From assembly GCA_038561985.1 (NCBI GenBank), contig CP073276.1:1426001-1490000 (forward strand): a DNA stretch of 64,000 nucleotides, in the 5' to 3' direction. The position numbers and the translations under genes are program-made. This stretch comes from Petrimonas sulfuriphila (GTDB lineage Bacteria; Bacteroidota; Bacteroidia; Bacteroidales; Dysgonomonadaceae). The notes beneath the pieces were generated by a model. The model was not told the origin of the DNA, did not search any database, and worked only from the letters and a program-made list of their open reading frames with translations. Within the stretch, counting starts at the first letter, position 1. The number at the start of each line of letters is the position of its first letter. Of this stretch, positions 1 through 9,092 are shown piece after piece.

Positions 1-101
1 GTTATCCAATACGCTTTTCTTTTCTGGAACAGGTATACGGTGATGGCCCATAGAACGAGAGTGGCTAATATCTGGTTAGACTAGGCAAAATAGCGCCAGA
101 C
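1..101 (-). pseudogene. Broken second copy of cstA (fragment, continues left of the window)
   Basis: Bases 1-101 align without gaps to 2905-3005 inside the intact cstA gene, with 10 mismatches counted by eye (about 90% identity). On the minus strand the fragment reads as the same protein segment with conservative changes (for example SNQILATLVLW against SNQTLATVVLW). The tryptophan codon in FAWSNQ has become TAG, so this copy has an in-frame stop. The match ends abruptly near base 101, where IS1182-type transposase sequence begins. The pattern looks like a diverged cstA paralogue destroyed by insertion or recombination rather than a very recent duplication. The rest of its 3' part would lie left of the window. 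Confidence 0.85.
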
Positions 102-836
102 TACTTCTGATACTACCACTTACATCGACCGTCTTGAGCAGTGTAAATCCCTTTATGACCTCTACCTGAGAGAATTCATTGCCAATACCGGTTATGGCAG
201 CGAGGAGAACTATCTTTACGCGCAAGAAAAAGGAATCAACTCCTTTATCAAATTCAACTACTTCTACAAGGAGCAATCCAGCAAATGAATGATCCTTTCC
301 GTTCTTCCAACTTTTATTACAACGAGAAGCAAGATTACTTTTATTGCTCCATGGGACAACCCATACGCCTGATCTATATACAAAGGCAGAAAACCAAAAC
401 AAGTTTCACATAAGAAGTCCACCATTATAAGGCGACGCGTTGCCCGGGATGTACTTTAAGGTCTCTTTATCATAAATTCAAAAATGACCAGGTGATACGA
501 GCCAATCACAGACTAAGCAAGTTAAAGGTCAAAGAAAAAGTGAAGTTACTCTCGGAAGAGGAGGTGATGCATCGAAGTCAAAGGTTTCAGGATGTTGAGG
601 CCACCTTCGGTATACTGAAAAATAACAAATACTTCAAGCGGTTTCTTTGCAGAGGCAAGGATACCCCAGAAGTGGAGTTTGGTTTGCTCTTGAGTGCCTA
701 TAACTGGCAAAAATGGCATCGTAAGGTCTTGAATGGGCTGTTTTTTTTTTTGGAGGCCTTTTATTCTCCAAATAGCCGAAAGAATGGAAATTTACATTTG
801 AAAAATAGAAAAAATCGATTCTTGATGAAAAAGTAA
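102..836 (+). pseudogene. Degenerate IS1182-family transposase, C-terminal part
   Basis: The plus strand carries the C-terminal half of an IS1182-type DDE transposase in pieces. Frame 1 (to a TGA at 286-288) reads a segment containing NTGYGSEENYLYAQEKGI, and frame 3 resumes at once with NDPFRSSNFYYNEKQDYFYC. An in-frame TAA follows at 411-413. The same frame then continues with a Cys-containing linker (RCPGCTLRSLYHK) and the typical IS1182 tail, HRSQRFQDVEATFGILKNNK followed by KRFLCRG. One frameshift, one stop and loss of the N-terminal part make it non-functional. A run of 11 T lies near 741-751. The order of motifs is diagnostic of the family. Exact ends are uncertain. Confidence 0.8.
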
Positions 837-850
837 GATAGAAAAAAAGC

Positions 851-874
851 CGTCTCATGGTTTATTATGAGACG
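851..874. terminator. 8-bp perfect inverted repeat after the transposase remnant
   Basis: CGTCTCAT (851-858) pairs perfectly with ATGAGACG (867-874) across an 8-base loop. An A-run lies on the left (842-848), so a minus-strand transcript would have a U-run after the hairpin. It could terminate minus-strand transcription leaving the IstB-like remnant, or be part of an old IS end. No copy of the repeat was found that would settle this. Confidence 0.45.
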
Positions 875-886
875 ACCTCCAAGAAA

Positions 887-1153
887 CTAACTTATCTGTG
901 AATAAAAACTGTCCAAGGAAGAGGAGAAGTTTATATAACTTTTTCCTGATAGCTGAAGCAACTTATATTTATAGAGCAACCTGTCTCGAATGACCGTTAC
1001 AGGGGCTTTATCGTAAGGTGGCCTTAGGCACTCCGCCGGAGATATATTGGTGGTAATGATGAATGATGTTGATTCGTACACGCTGTTTATAGAGTCGAAG
1101 AGAAGATAACTCTTTTCCCTGCTTACCGAGATGTTCATCAAGTCCTCTATCAC
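887..1153 (-). pseudogene. IstB-like (IS21 helper ATPase) C-terminal remnant
   Basis: An 88-codon minus-strand stretch opens at a GTG with VIEDLMNIS, resembling the Walker B region of IstB/DnaC-type AAA ATPases. It continues through ESTSFIITTNISP, the usual 'S/T-I-I-T-S/T-N' sensor strand, to IRDRLLYKYKLLQLSGKSY, which matches the arginine-finger 'I-x-DRLxH' and 'I-x-x-x-G-x-S-Y' end of IS21 IstB. The N-terminal Walker A portion is absent, and stops lie immediately upstream. It therefore looks like a decayed fragment of an IS21-family helper gene. Similarity was judged by motif only. A small orphan gene is the alternative. Confidence 0.5.
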
Positions 1154-1246
1154 AATTACCTATGCAGCACGAAGATTTTTATTCTCTTTTTGCTAACATT
1201 AAATACCGATAATTAAACAGACAAATCCTATCTAATTTAATGCGAC

Positions 1247-2590
1247 CTATTCTAAAACTAATTCGACAACTGGAACTTTATAAGGGGGTTTTTGGATCGA
1301 TAATTGAAGAATCAAAGTGTCATTATTTTGTTGAAACTTTACCTCAGAATAATCGTTTAACATTTGTGCATATTTAATTTTCTCTTCGTATCCTTTTAAC
1401 TCAATTTTACCTCCTGAAGGAAAATCGAATAGATGGAGATATAATTTTCTTTCTTTTGGATTAAAAGTAAGGCGAACATTCATGTTTTCTGGAAGAGCAT
1501 ATTTATCAGGAGCATAAGTGCAATTGTAAATAGATGAGCTATTCGCATGCATCCAGTACCCAATCTTTTCTAAGGCATCTACTGCTCTATGATCGAATTC
1601 TCCTTTTGCCGTTGGACCAACATTTAAAAGCAAGTTTCCACCATTTGCAGTCGAAGTTATCAGAAGGTCTAACAATTGTTCTTCCGACTTCCATGATGTT
1701 TCATCTCGATGATATCCCCACGAACCGGAGAAAGTTTGACATGTTTCCCAGTATTTTCCCCTATAATTTTTCAACTCTGCAGAGGAGACCTGTTCAGGAG
1801 TCTCAAAATCATAACCGTCCAAATAATCGTTCAGGTCGGCGCGGTTGTTTATAATGATTCCTGGTTGTAATTTTCGAGCCATTTTAATTAATTCAATTGC
1901 ATCCCAGTCATCCCTGCCTTTTCCGTTATCACCCGGATAAGAAAAATCAAGCCATAAGATATCGATTTTCCCATAATTAGTGAGTATTTCCCTTATTTGA
2001 TTATGCAAATAGGTGCGATATCGGGCCATATCTTTTCCGACATTTAATGCATTGTACTCTTCGGTAGAAGAAACTCGCTGTGGGTGTACTCTGTCAATAG
2101 TAAAATCGGGATGATGCCAATCGATAAGAGAATAATAAAAACCCACTTTCAGTCCTTCAGCTCTAAAAGCATCTACAAACTCTTGTGCCAAATCTCTTTT
2201 GACCTTTGTGTTTGTGGCTTTATAGTCCGTATATTTAGAATCGAATAGACAAAATCCCTCATGATGTTTTGTAGTTAATACCGCATATTTCATGCCGGCC
2301 TTTTTTGCTTCTTTTGCCCATTTTATGGGGTCATAGTTTACTGGATTAAATTCTTCAAAATATTTCTGATATTGTTCGCTAGTAAGTCTTTCATTATGTT
2401 TCACCCACTCATGTCGTGCGGGAAGGGCATATAATCCCCAATGAATAAACATTCCAAAGCGAGCATCAGTCCACCACTGCATACGTTCCTTTTTTTGAGC
2501 TGGGGTTTCTTTCCCAATTTGTTTTTCTTGAGAAAATACAGTGCTTGCTGAAAGCAGAATTGCGAAAATTAAAACAATTGTCTTTTTCAT
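1247..2590 (-). CDS. Exported alpha-L-fucosidase, glycoside hydrolase family 29
   Basis: This 447-residue protein is predicted to release alpha-linked L-fucose from glycans outside the cytoplasm. Residues 1-20 form a signal peptide ending SQ/EK. The catalytic barrel shows the GH29 landmarks WWTDARFGMFIHWGLYALP (39-57), TTKHHEGF (106-113) and ILWLDFS, whose Asp215 sits where the family nucleophile lies. After about residue 360 a small beta-rich C-terminal domain follows, as usual for the family. It stands alone between IS remnants and cstA, but shares strand and family with the fucosidase at 14350, so both may serve the same fucosylated substrate. Linkage preference cannot be read from the sequence. 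Confidence 0.92.
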   Translation of the reverse strand: MKKTIVLIFAILLSASTVFSQEKQIGKETPAQKKERMQWWTDARFGMFIHWGLYALPARHEWVKHNERLTSEQYQKYFEEFNPVNYDPIKWAKEAKKAGMKYAVLTTKHHEGFCLFDSKYTDYKATNTKVKRDLAQEFVDAFRAEGLKVGFYYSLIDWHHPDFTIDRVHPQRVSSTEEYNALNVGKDMARYRTYLHNQIREILTNYGKIDILWLDFSYPGDNGKGRDDWDAIELIKMARKLQPGIIINNRADLNDYLDGYDFETPEQVSSAELKNYRGKYWETCQTFSGSWGYHRDETSWKSEEQLLDLLITSTANGGNLLLNVGPTAKGEFDHRAVDALEKIGYWMHANSSSIYNCTYAPDKYALPENMNVRLTFNPKERKLYLHLFDFPSGGKIELKGYEEKIKYAQMLNDYSEVKFQQNNDTLILQLSIQKPPYKVPVVELVLE

Positions 2591-2726
2591 TTTTTATATT
2601 TTTCTAAATTAATATATGTTTTAAAAATTTGATTGTCTTAGTTCATATAGGATTTCGATATAAAGAATTATTAGTAAATAAGTTAACTCAGGAATAAACA
2701 GATTCCATTTGAATCGGACATTCTTT

Positions 2727-4166
2727 TTAAAGGTGTTGTTTTATTTTTGTAAATTTTCTTGTATAAAACAGAAAGGTCGAAAACACGAGGGCTGTGACAG
2801 CGAATCCTGTAGCGTATGAGACAGGTTTTGAAAGGGCAAGCCCTTCGGGGGCAAGCATGATGTATGTTGTCACCACGGCTGTCATGAACAGGGCCGGGAG
2901 CAGGGTTATCCAATACGGTTTTCTTTTCCGGAAGAGGTATACGGTGATGGTCCAGAGAACAACCGTGGCTAATGTCTGGTTAGACCAGGCAAAATAGCGC
3001 CAGACCACGTCGAAGTTTATTTTAGTAAGCAAGAACCCCACGGCGAAGAGAGGAATCGTAATTACCAGCCTGTTCCTTATCGGTTTTTGATTGAACCTCA
3101 GCAGGTCGCCAACGGTAAGCCTGGCGCTCCTGAAAGCGGTGTCGCCTGAAGTGATCGGAGCCGCCACCACCCCCAGTATGGCCAGTATCGCCCCAAATTT
3201 TCCCAGCAGGGAGTTGGAGATTTCATTCACCACCCATGCGGCATTCCCTTTTTGCGCCACCATCACCTCGCCCAGCTCCCGGACACCTCCGAAGAAGCTC
3301 ATGCTGATTGCCGCCCAGATAAGGGCCACGACCCCCTCAATAACCATTGCCCCGTAAAATACTTTTCGTCCCTCTTTTTCATTTTTCATGCAACGGGCCA
3401 TCAGGGGTGACTGTGTGGCATGGAAACCGGATATGGCACCGCAGGCTATGGTGATAAACAACATGGGGAAGATGGGGAATTTTGCCTTGTCATAATGAAA
3501 GTTCTGCCAATTTTCGGAGGTCAGCTCCGGGATGGCATACCCTTTAATTATTAGGGCGAAAATCAGGCTGACAGCCATAAAAAGCAAAGCAAAGCCAAAG
3601 AGGGGATAAATCTTTCCTATGATTTTATCAATGGGCAGCAGGGTTGCCAAAATATAATAGATAAAGATCACCCAGACCCAAAATCTAAAATCCAAAGTGG
3701 CTGGTGTCAAATTTGCGAGAATACCGGCAGGGCCTGAAATAAAAACTACCCCCACAAGCACCAAGAGCACTATGGTGAAGATTCTCATTAACTGCTTTGT
3801 TATATTCCCCAGATAGATGCCGATGACTTCAGTTATGCTCAGCCCGTTGTGCCTGACAGAGAGCATTCCCGAGAAATAGTCGTGCACGGCTCCCGCAAAC
3901 ACGGTTCCCAGGACGATCCAGACGAATGCGACCGGTCCCCAGAGAGCGCCGGCGATTGCGCCGAAGATTGGGCCCAACCCGGCAATATTCAGGAATTGGA
4001 TAAGTAGAACTCGCCACCAGGGCATTGGGACAAAGTCAACCCCGTCACTCATGGATACAGCCGGGGTAGGCCTGTTCGGGTCAACCTCCATCATCCGTTC
4101 CAGGTATTTGGAATAAAAGATATAACCGGCTAACAGGATGGCCAGGGACAAAATAAATGTGATCAT
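2727..4166 (-). CDS. cstA: Carbon starvation protein CstA-family transporter
   Basis: A 479-residue polytopic inner-membrane protein with about 13 hydrophobic segments. The N-terminal half has the CstA hallmarks: SDGVDFVPMPWWRVLLIQFL followed by IAGLGPIFGAIAGALWG, then GAVHDYFSGMLSVRHNG and, later, ACGAISGFHATQSPLMARC. CstA proteins take up peptides or pyruvate during starvation. The length fits the short Bacteroidota form rather than the ~700-residue E. coli protein. Its start codon overlaps the stop of the upstream gene by 4 bases (4163-4166), suggesting translational coupling. Its G+C is clearly higher than that partner gene. A 101-base segment is duplicated, broken, at the left window edge. 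Confidence 0.93.
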   Translation of the reverse strand: MITFILSLAILLAGYIFYSKYLERMMEVDPNRPTPAVSMSDGVDFVPMPWWRVLLIQFLNIAGLGPIFGAIAGALWGPVAFVWIVLGTVFAGAVHDYFSGMLSVRHNGLSITEVIGIYLGNITKQLMRIFTIVLLVLVGVVFISGPAGILANLTPATLDFRFWVWVIFIYYILATLLPIDKIIGKIYPLFGFALLFMAVSLIFALIIKGYAIPELTSENWQNFHYDKAKFPIFPMLFITIACGAISGFHATQSPLMARCMKNEKEGRKVFYGAMVIEGVVALIWAAISMSFFGGVRELGEVMVAQKGNAAWVVNEISNSLLGKFGAILAILGVVAAPITSGDTAFRSARLTVGDLLRFNQKPIRNRLVITIPLFAVGFLLTKINFDVVWRYFAWSNQTLATVVLWTITVYLFRKRKPYWITLLPALFMTAVVTTYIMLAPEGLALSKPVSYATGFAVTALVFSTFLFYTRKFTKIKQHL

Positions 4167-5329
4167 CTGATACTCTTTAAAAAGTTTTTAGTGAGATTGG
4201 CGGTGTAGGGATCTGAATGTTTTGATAATTGAACCAACCGATTTTCTATTTCAGGGTTGTCAAGGATATTTTTGTTGGTAACCATCTGTTTTGAAATAAT
4301 TTTATAAATTTGATTTAAACCACCGACGCTTATTTTTCCAGTCATGTATTTATCGATTAAAAGGACAATAGCATCAGGGGATATATTGTCAACCAGTTGC
4401 ATTTTATAAATTATTTCGTATTTTGTTTCCGGCAGGGAATTATCCATTAACTCAATAAATCTAAGTTGATTCTCTGAATTACTTAAATACTGAGGAGTTA
4501 TTACGGAAAGTGCTTTTTCAGAAATATTCTTGTTTTGGGAAGCAACCAGGGGGAGTAACTGGGAGTCAAATTCGATGAAAAACGAATTATTTCGTCTAAT
4601 TATCTCAAGGGCAAATAGTTCCTGATTCTCACTTCCATTCAGTAATTTGTTAATATACTTAGTGTCAATCCTCTCTTTCAATATATCATCTATATACACT
4701 TTTGTTTCACCATGCACCGTATGCCATAATGTGTAACATGTGAATACGGCATCTTTAATCACATATTCTTTCAATGATGGCAATGTAGCACTTGAGTAGC
4801 CGTCCACTTCAAATAAATTCTTTTCAGTTCTATCATCGATGTTGAGCTGAGGCTTATCTTCAATAACCAGATCCTCGTATTGAAGTTCCTTTAAAATGGA
4901 AACTGTATCACTCAATATTTCGTCCAACCGGATATAATCCTGTGGTTCGAAAGGAGTGTGATCGGATTTTGTTAATGGCTCTCTTTCATCTAATTGTATG
5001 CCTAAATAATTCCCGACACCATCCCAAAATACCCACAATTTTACCATCCGGCATATTCCTGTTACACAGATATCTTTATAAAAATACCGGCCAAACCAGA
5101 TGGTCAGTCCGTTTTTATCCTGTAATTCTACTATTTTGTTATCAGACAGACTATCACTGGAATTTTTTATCACATGAGAAACAGTGATTCCTTTCATATT
5201 GAGAAAATCTTTTGAAGGGAAAGCTGTTTTAAGGGAATCACCGGGAGAATAATTATATCCGCCTAAGAATAAAGAAACAAAAATGAGTATGGCTAATTTG
5301 ATGGTTGCTAACTTAAAATTTATTTCCAA
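4163..5329 (-). CDS. Unknown exported protein translationally coupled to CstA, with FMN-binding-like SSAT motif
   Basis: A 388-residue protein of unrecognised family. Residues 12-25 form an N-terminal hydrophobic segment (signal peptide or anchor). The middle carries a cysteine pair (CVTGIC), an aromatic stretch (VKLWVFWDGVGNYLG), and EVDGYSSATLPSLKEYV followed by AVFTCYTLWH. The SSAT stretch resembles the S-[GS]-A-T flavin-attachment motif of FMN-binding domains. The last ~170 residues look all-helical and repetitive, HEAT/ARM-like. The best start is TTG at 5329, because no in-frame ATG precedes the hydrophobic segment. The 4-base overlap with cstA implies a joint role, possibly redox or sensory. 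The gene is AT-rich compared with cstA. Flavin binding is inference. Confidence 0.7.
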   Translation of the reverse strand: MEINFKLATIKLAILIFVSLFLGGYNYSPGDSLKTAFPSKDFLNMKGITVSHVIKNSSDSLSDNKIVELQDKNGLTIWFGRYFYKDICVTGICRMVKLWVFWDGVGNYLGIQLDEREPLTKSDHTPFEPQDYIRLDEILSDTVSILKELQYEDLVIEDKPQLNIDDRTEKNLFEVDGYSSATLPSLKEYVIKDAVFTCYTLWHTVHGETKVYIDDILKERIDTKYINKLLNGSENQELFALEIIRRNNSFFIEFDSQLLPLVASQNKNISEKALSVITPQYLSNSENQLRFIELMDNSLPETKYEIIYKMQLVDNISPDAIVLLIDKYMTGKISVGGLNQIYKIISKQMVTNKNILDNPEIENRLVQLSKHSDPYTANLTKNFLKSIR

Positions 5330-5378
5330 CGAACTCGTTTTTATGTAGTTTGAAAATATGAGAAAAATTTGACATCTC

Positions 5379-6722
5379 TCATCTTCGAATTGATTTTAAT
5401 GCTTCAGATACACTAATCCATGTAACCTCGTGAGGCATCTTGTTACTTAGAGAAGCAATAGCTGTTACTACACCAGCTGCTTCACCCATTGCAACTGCAT
5501 TTCCGGTAACTCTGTAACTTGCATGTGCAAAAAAATCACCACTTATACATCTACCAGCCATCATGAGTCCATCAACATCTTGTGCGATCAAAGAACGTAG
5601 TGGAATATCATATGGCTTAACATTGATTCCATCAGTTGTATAGCCTGCTTTGTTGTAGTCTAATGAGTGAATATCAACCATATATGTTGCACGACAAATA
5701 GCATCTTCAAACCTTGCTCCTGAAATCATATCTTCTTTGTTAATTGTATAAATGCCTTTAATTCGTCTCCCTTCTCTAATTCCAATCTGACTTCCAGTTG
5801 CCACTAATCTCATATTTTCCCAAATTCCATGCAAGCTACGTAATCCATTTACGATTTTATTCACTTCTGATCTAGCTTGAATCGTGGCATCTGAAAGTTG
5901 TTGTGCATTATTTGGTGAGACATTATATTCATGGTTTGCCATTATTGCAATCAGGTCAGATCTAATTGCAAAAAATGTAGGTATTCCGTATGATGGAGAA
6001 AATCCGAGTTTTTCAATTTCTTTTCTCAAATTTATTTTATTATCTGAACTTGATGCATTTCCATTAATGAATTTCTCTTTTATTAGATCTTCTTTATTAA
6101 TTCCCATAACAATGGCCATCAAGGATAGGGGTTGTGTTTTTCCAGTAACAGGATGACCTAAGTCAAAATTACAACCTGAAAGGGCTGACAAATCACCGTT
6201 TCCTGTAGCATCTACAAAACATTTAGCTTTCCAGATTTCACGTCCTGAATTACTTTCAGTAATCACCGCACTAATACGTCTTCCTTTTATTATAGACGAT
6301 ACTATTCTAGTATAAAGACGAACATGAACACCAGCTTCGGCACACATTTGCTCTAACACTAATTTCATTGCTTCAGCATCGTATATGCTGTTTTGTAATT
6401 GAGCTTTAGTTGAATCTAGTCGCTTTAATATTTCCGCCATGATACCTAATTTACCATTGTGATCAATGATATTACTTAGCATGCCTGTAGTCCAAACTCC
6501 TCCTAAACATCCATATAACTCGATAAGACAAGTTTTCGCACCACTTCTAGCAGCACTAACTGCCGCTGCAATTCCTGCTGGTCCACCCCCGCAGACAATA
6601 ACGTCAAAAAAATCATTTACAGTTTTTCCTTCCCTAGTAGGTTGATAAACATGAGGCTTAATTGTTGAACAGGATGTAAAAGCTGTTAAAGCGCCAAATT
6701 TTATAAAATTTCTTCTTTTCAT
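5379..6722 (-). CDS. Exported FAD-dependent oxidoreductase (FAD_oxidored type)
   Basis: A 447-residue flavoprotein. The N-terminus has RRNFIK, a fair match to the twin-arginine consensus, then a hydrophobic stretch and TSC at 16-18 that could be a lipobox, so export by Tat, perhaps as a lipoprotein, is likely. The Rossmann FAD-binding motif is DVIVCGGGPAGIAAAVSAA (40-58). GCLGGVWTTGM and DATGNGDLSALSG follow, typical of the PF12831-like oxidoreductases often found in glycan loci. The C-terminus has the second FAD contact, GLMMAGRCISGD. The substrate is unknown; oxidation of a sugar or a sugar acid is a guess from its position next to susD and fucosidase genes. It ends about 50 bases before the unknown gene at 5329. 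Confidence 0.85.
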   Translation of the reverse strand: MKRRNFIKFGALTAFTSCSTIKPHVYQPTREGKTVNDFFDVIVCGGGPAGIAAAVSAARSGAKTCLIELYGCLGGVWTTGMLSNIIDHNGKLGIMAEILKRLDSTKAQLQNSIYDAEAMKLVLEQMCAEAGVHVRLYTRIVSSIIKGRRISAVITESNSGREIWKAKCFVDATGNGDLSALSGCNFDLGHPVTGKTQPLSLMAIVMGINKEDLIKEKFINGNASSSDNKINLRKEIEKLGFSPSYGIPTFFAIRSDLIAIMANHEYNVSPNNAQQLSDATIQARSEVNKIVNGLRSLHGIWENMRLVATGSQIGIREGRRIKGIYTINKEDMISGARFEDAICRATYMVDIHSLDYNKAGYTTDGINVKPYDIPLRSLIAQDVDGLMMAGRCISGDFFAHASYRVTGNAVAMGEAAGVVTAIASLSNKMPHEVTWISVSEALKSIRR

Positions 6723-6794
6723 ATGTAAAACTTTATTTTATTAATATTTGCGTGGATACTTAGATCCGATTGATTTCAAATTGTTTATAATTTA

Positions 6795-7290
6795 ATTCTT
6801 TGACATTTTTGTAAACGCTTTTGAATCATGTACTGTCGTTTCTGTAATATGGAAGAATGTAGGAATCTGTGTTTACATCGTATAATGTATTCACATTGAC
6901 ACCAGTTTTTTGCTGAATTCAACCCATCAATCAGTTCACAGCAGGACACAAATCAATGATTGTTGAATCTAAGCAATATACTTCCATCGAGTTTGAAGAC
7001 GTCAGTGACGCGCTTCTGCCTATTCCTAAATAGTTGCACTTGAAATTATGAGCATCAAGCACAAAAAAAATTATTCAGACTTTTTCGATCAGATAATTGG
7101 CCAAACATCATAGCAAGCATCTGATTTCAACAAATGGAATGCTTCATATAATTATTGCCATCATACTTTCTATCGACGTTATTGGGTTTATTACTATCTA
7201 AGAGAGTTACGAGTTAAATTAAAACGAATTTATTGTTGTGTATTTGTATCCTGCTTAGGACCGCAAAGTTGAGAATTCAACTTCGTTTAT
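6795..7290 (-). pseudogene. Degenerate IS4-family (DUF4372-type) transposase remnant
   Basis: The 655-base gap between the oxidoreductase and susD is not empty. Reading the minus strand from about 7290 gives FAVLSRIQIHNNKFVLI, LVTLLDSNKPNNVDRKYDG, then NNYMKHSIC-stop-NQMLAMMFGQL and SDRKSLNNFF. After frameshifts come VYCLDSTIIDLC, with the family's first catalytic DST, then KTGVNVNTLYDV and finally ITETTVHDSKAFTKMSKN. These match the order of motifs in IS4-type transposases with a DUF4372 N-terminus (YxKHxxCWNQxLxMMFGQL; AxDSTTIDLC; GxKxHTLYD; ITxxxVHD). Several stops and frameshifts make it dead. The 72 bases towards 6723 and the ~90 bases towards 7378 hold nothing recognised. Confidence 0.8.
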
Positions 7291-7378
7291 TTGGAAATAC
7301 TATTCAAGTGTATAAATTGCAATTATATAAGATACGTTTTTGGATTTTACTAAAATACATATGATATGCTTTTATCTA

Positions 7379-9082
7379 TTAATAACCAGGATTTTGGTTC
7401 ATGTTTCTATTTATTAATATTTCTTTTGATGGAATTGGCCATAAATATTGTCGACTTGCATCAAAACTTCTTTGCGATAACATTCTAACTAACCCTTCTG
7501 AATACATCTTAGTAAAATCAACAATTCCATCCTCATCAATGCTGGGTGTTTCTGGGAAAAACCAGAGATTTGACTTAACAATCTTTTCTCGTAAATCATG
7601 AACATCTAACATTCCATAATTCTTGTTTGTTAAAGCCTTTTCTGCCAGACGCCAACGAATAAGATCCATATATCTTAATCCTTCATTTGTAAATTCAACT
7701 CTTCTTTCTAGTCTTACTTTTTTTCTTAGATAATTTTGGTCATTAGAATTTATAGCAGGATATTCAGTTATAGCAGAAACAGCAACCCCGTAAGCTCTTG
7801 CTCTAACTTGATTAATAGCATTTAACACTGATGGATCTATTTCTCCTAGCTCAATCTTTGCTTCGGCATACATTAATAATACATCTGCATAACGAATATA
7901 AATAAAGTCTGGATCAGTTATTAAATCCAGCCAATCTTCGTCAATACCTTTCTTGAAAAGAAGCCCGTTATAGCTTGCCCACTGTATAGTACCTCTTGAG
8001 TCATTATTTTTCACATACATTCCTGTGTTTAAATTTAATACATTTAAAGAATCTGGATGAGGGTCATAAATATAGCCTAAATGTGAGCTCCCGAATTCAA
8101 CTATGGTAGCAGTACACCTTGGATCACGGTTTTGAAACGGTTTTCGAGGATTAAATAATGGTGATTCATCTATGGGAAGTCCGTCGATACACTCAAACGA
8201 ACAAAATAAGTCCCAAGTTGGGTTGTAATAAGAAGTACCTCCTACATTCCGTGATCGCATTCTGTTAACGATTCCATTTGTGCCAGTACTATAAATGAGT
8301 CCTAATTCTATAGACCTAGGAAAAACAAAAATAGCTTCATTTGAATTCTTAGTTTTCGATAAAAATAAATCGTTAAAACTTGGATGTAAACTATAAATAT
8401 TTAAATCAATACAACTTTTCGCAGCATCCTTAGCTGTATTCCAGTCTTGCATATATAATGCTATGCGTGCCTTTAATGCCAAAGCAGCTCCTTTTGTTGC
8501 TCTCTGAAGTTCATCATCTCCATAGCTTAGAGGTAAATTTTCAATTGCGTAATCAAAATCAATATAAATTTCTTGTAAAATCTTATCTTTATTTGCTCTT
8601 GACATTGAAAATGCTTCACTAATGTCAATAAGAGGCTCTTTATAAAATACAACATCTCCAAAATAACTTATTAATATTGAATATTGAGCAGCTCTTACAA
8701 AACGTGCTTCGGCTGTATATTGTATTATTCTATTTTCTGGAATATTTTTCGCCTCGTCTAGATTTGCTAATAATGTATTTGCACGGGATATAACTCTATA
8801 ACAGTTGGTCCATAAGTTTGAAGAGATATTCCAGTCACTACTGATTGTTCCTGCAACAATAGGGCTTAAATCAGTTCTGGTATACCAGTCATCAGTATAT
8901 TCTTCAGTATTTAAATACCAATTGTCAATATTATATAAATTATTTAAAGACATCGTTATCTCAACTTCATTAGAATACCAATTTTCTGAAGATCCTTCAG
9001 CTAATGGATTTAAGTCTAATTCGACGCAAGAAGAGATAAATGTTATAGCAAACAACAATGTTATTTTTTTAAATGTTTTCAT
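7379..9082 (-). CDS. SusD/RagB-family outer-membrane glycan-binding lipoprotein
   Basis: A 567-residue surface lipoprotein that captures oligosaccharides and lids the SusC transporter. The signal peptide ends in ISSC, giving a lipidated Cys19. The protein shows the SusD pattern: an N-terminal region after VELDLNPL, TPR-like helices with NTLLANLDEAKNIPENRII, AEARFVRAAQYS and RATKGAALALKARIALYM, and the C-terminal signature YADVLLMYAEAKIELGE followed by INQVRARAYG and RRVEFTNEGLRYMDLIRW. It starts 10 bases after the end of susC on the same strand, so the two form an operon. The region is AT-rich. The ligand is unknown; nearby GH29 enzymes suggest fucosylated glycan. Confidence 0.95.
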   Translation of the reverse strand: MKTFKKITLLFAITFISSCVELDLNPLAEGSSENWYSNEVEITMSLNNLYNIDNWYLNTEEYTDDWYTRTDLSPIVAGTISSDWNISSNLWTNCYRVISRANTLLANLDEAKNIPENRIIQYTAEARFVRAAQYSILISYFGDVVFYKEPLIDISEAFSMSRANKDKILQEIYIDFDYAIENLPLSYGDDELQRATKGAALALKARIALYMQDWNTAKDAAKSCIDLNIYSLHPSFNDLFLSKTKNSNEAIFVFPRSIELGLIYSTGTNGIVNRMRSRNVGGTSYYNPTWDLFCSFECIDGLPIDESPLFNPRKPFQNRDPRCTATIVEFGSSHLGYIYDPHPDSLNVLNLNTGMYVKNNDSRGTIQWASYNGLLFKKGIDEDWLDLITDPDFIYIRYADVLLMYAEAKIELGEIDPSVLNAINQVRARAYGVAVSAITEYPAINSNDQNYLRKKVRLERRVEFTNEGLRYMDLIRWRLAEKALTNKNYGMLDVHDLREKIVKSNLWFFPETPSIDEDGIVDFTKMYSEGLVRMLSQRSFDASRQYLWPIPSKEILINRNMNQNPGY

Positions 9083-9092
9083 AGTTCACGAA

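Noticed and set aside
2683-2913. Minus-strand open frame of 76 codons at the 3' end of cstA
   Set aside because: It lies in another frame over the cstA C-terminus and has no family motif; cstA is clearly the coding frame.
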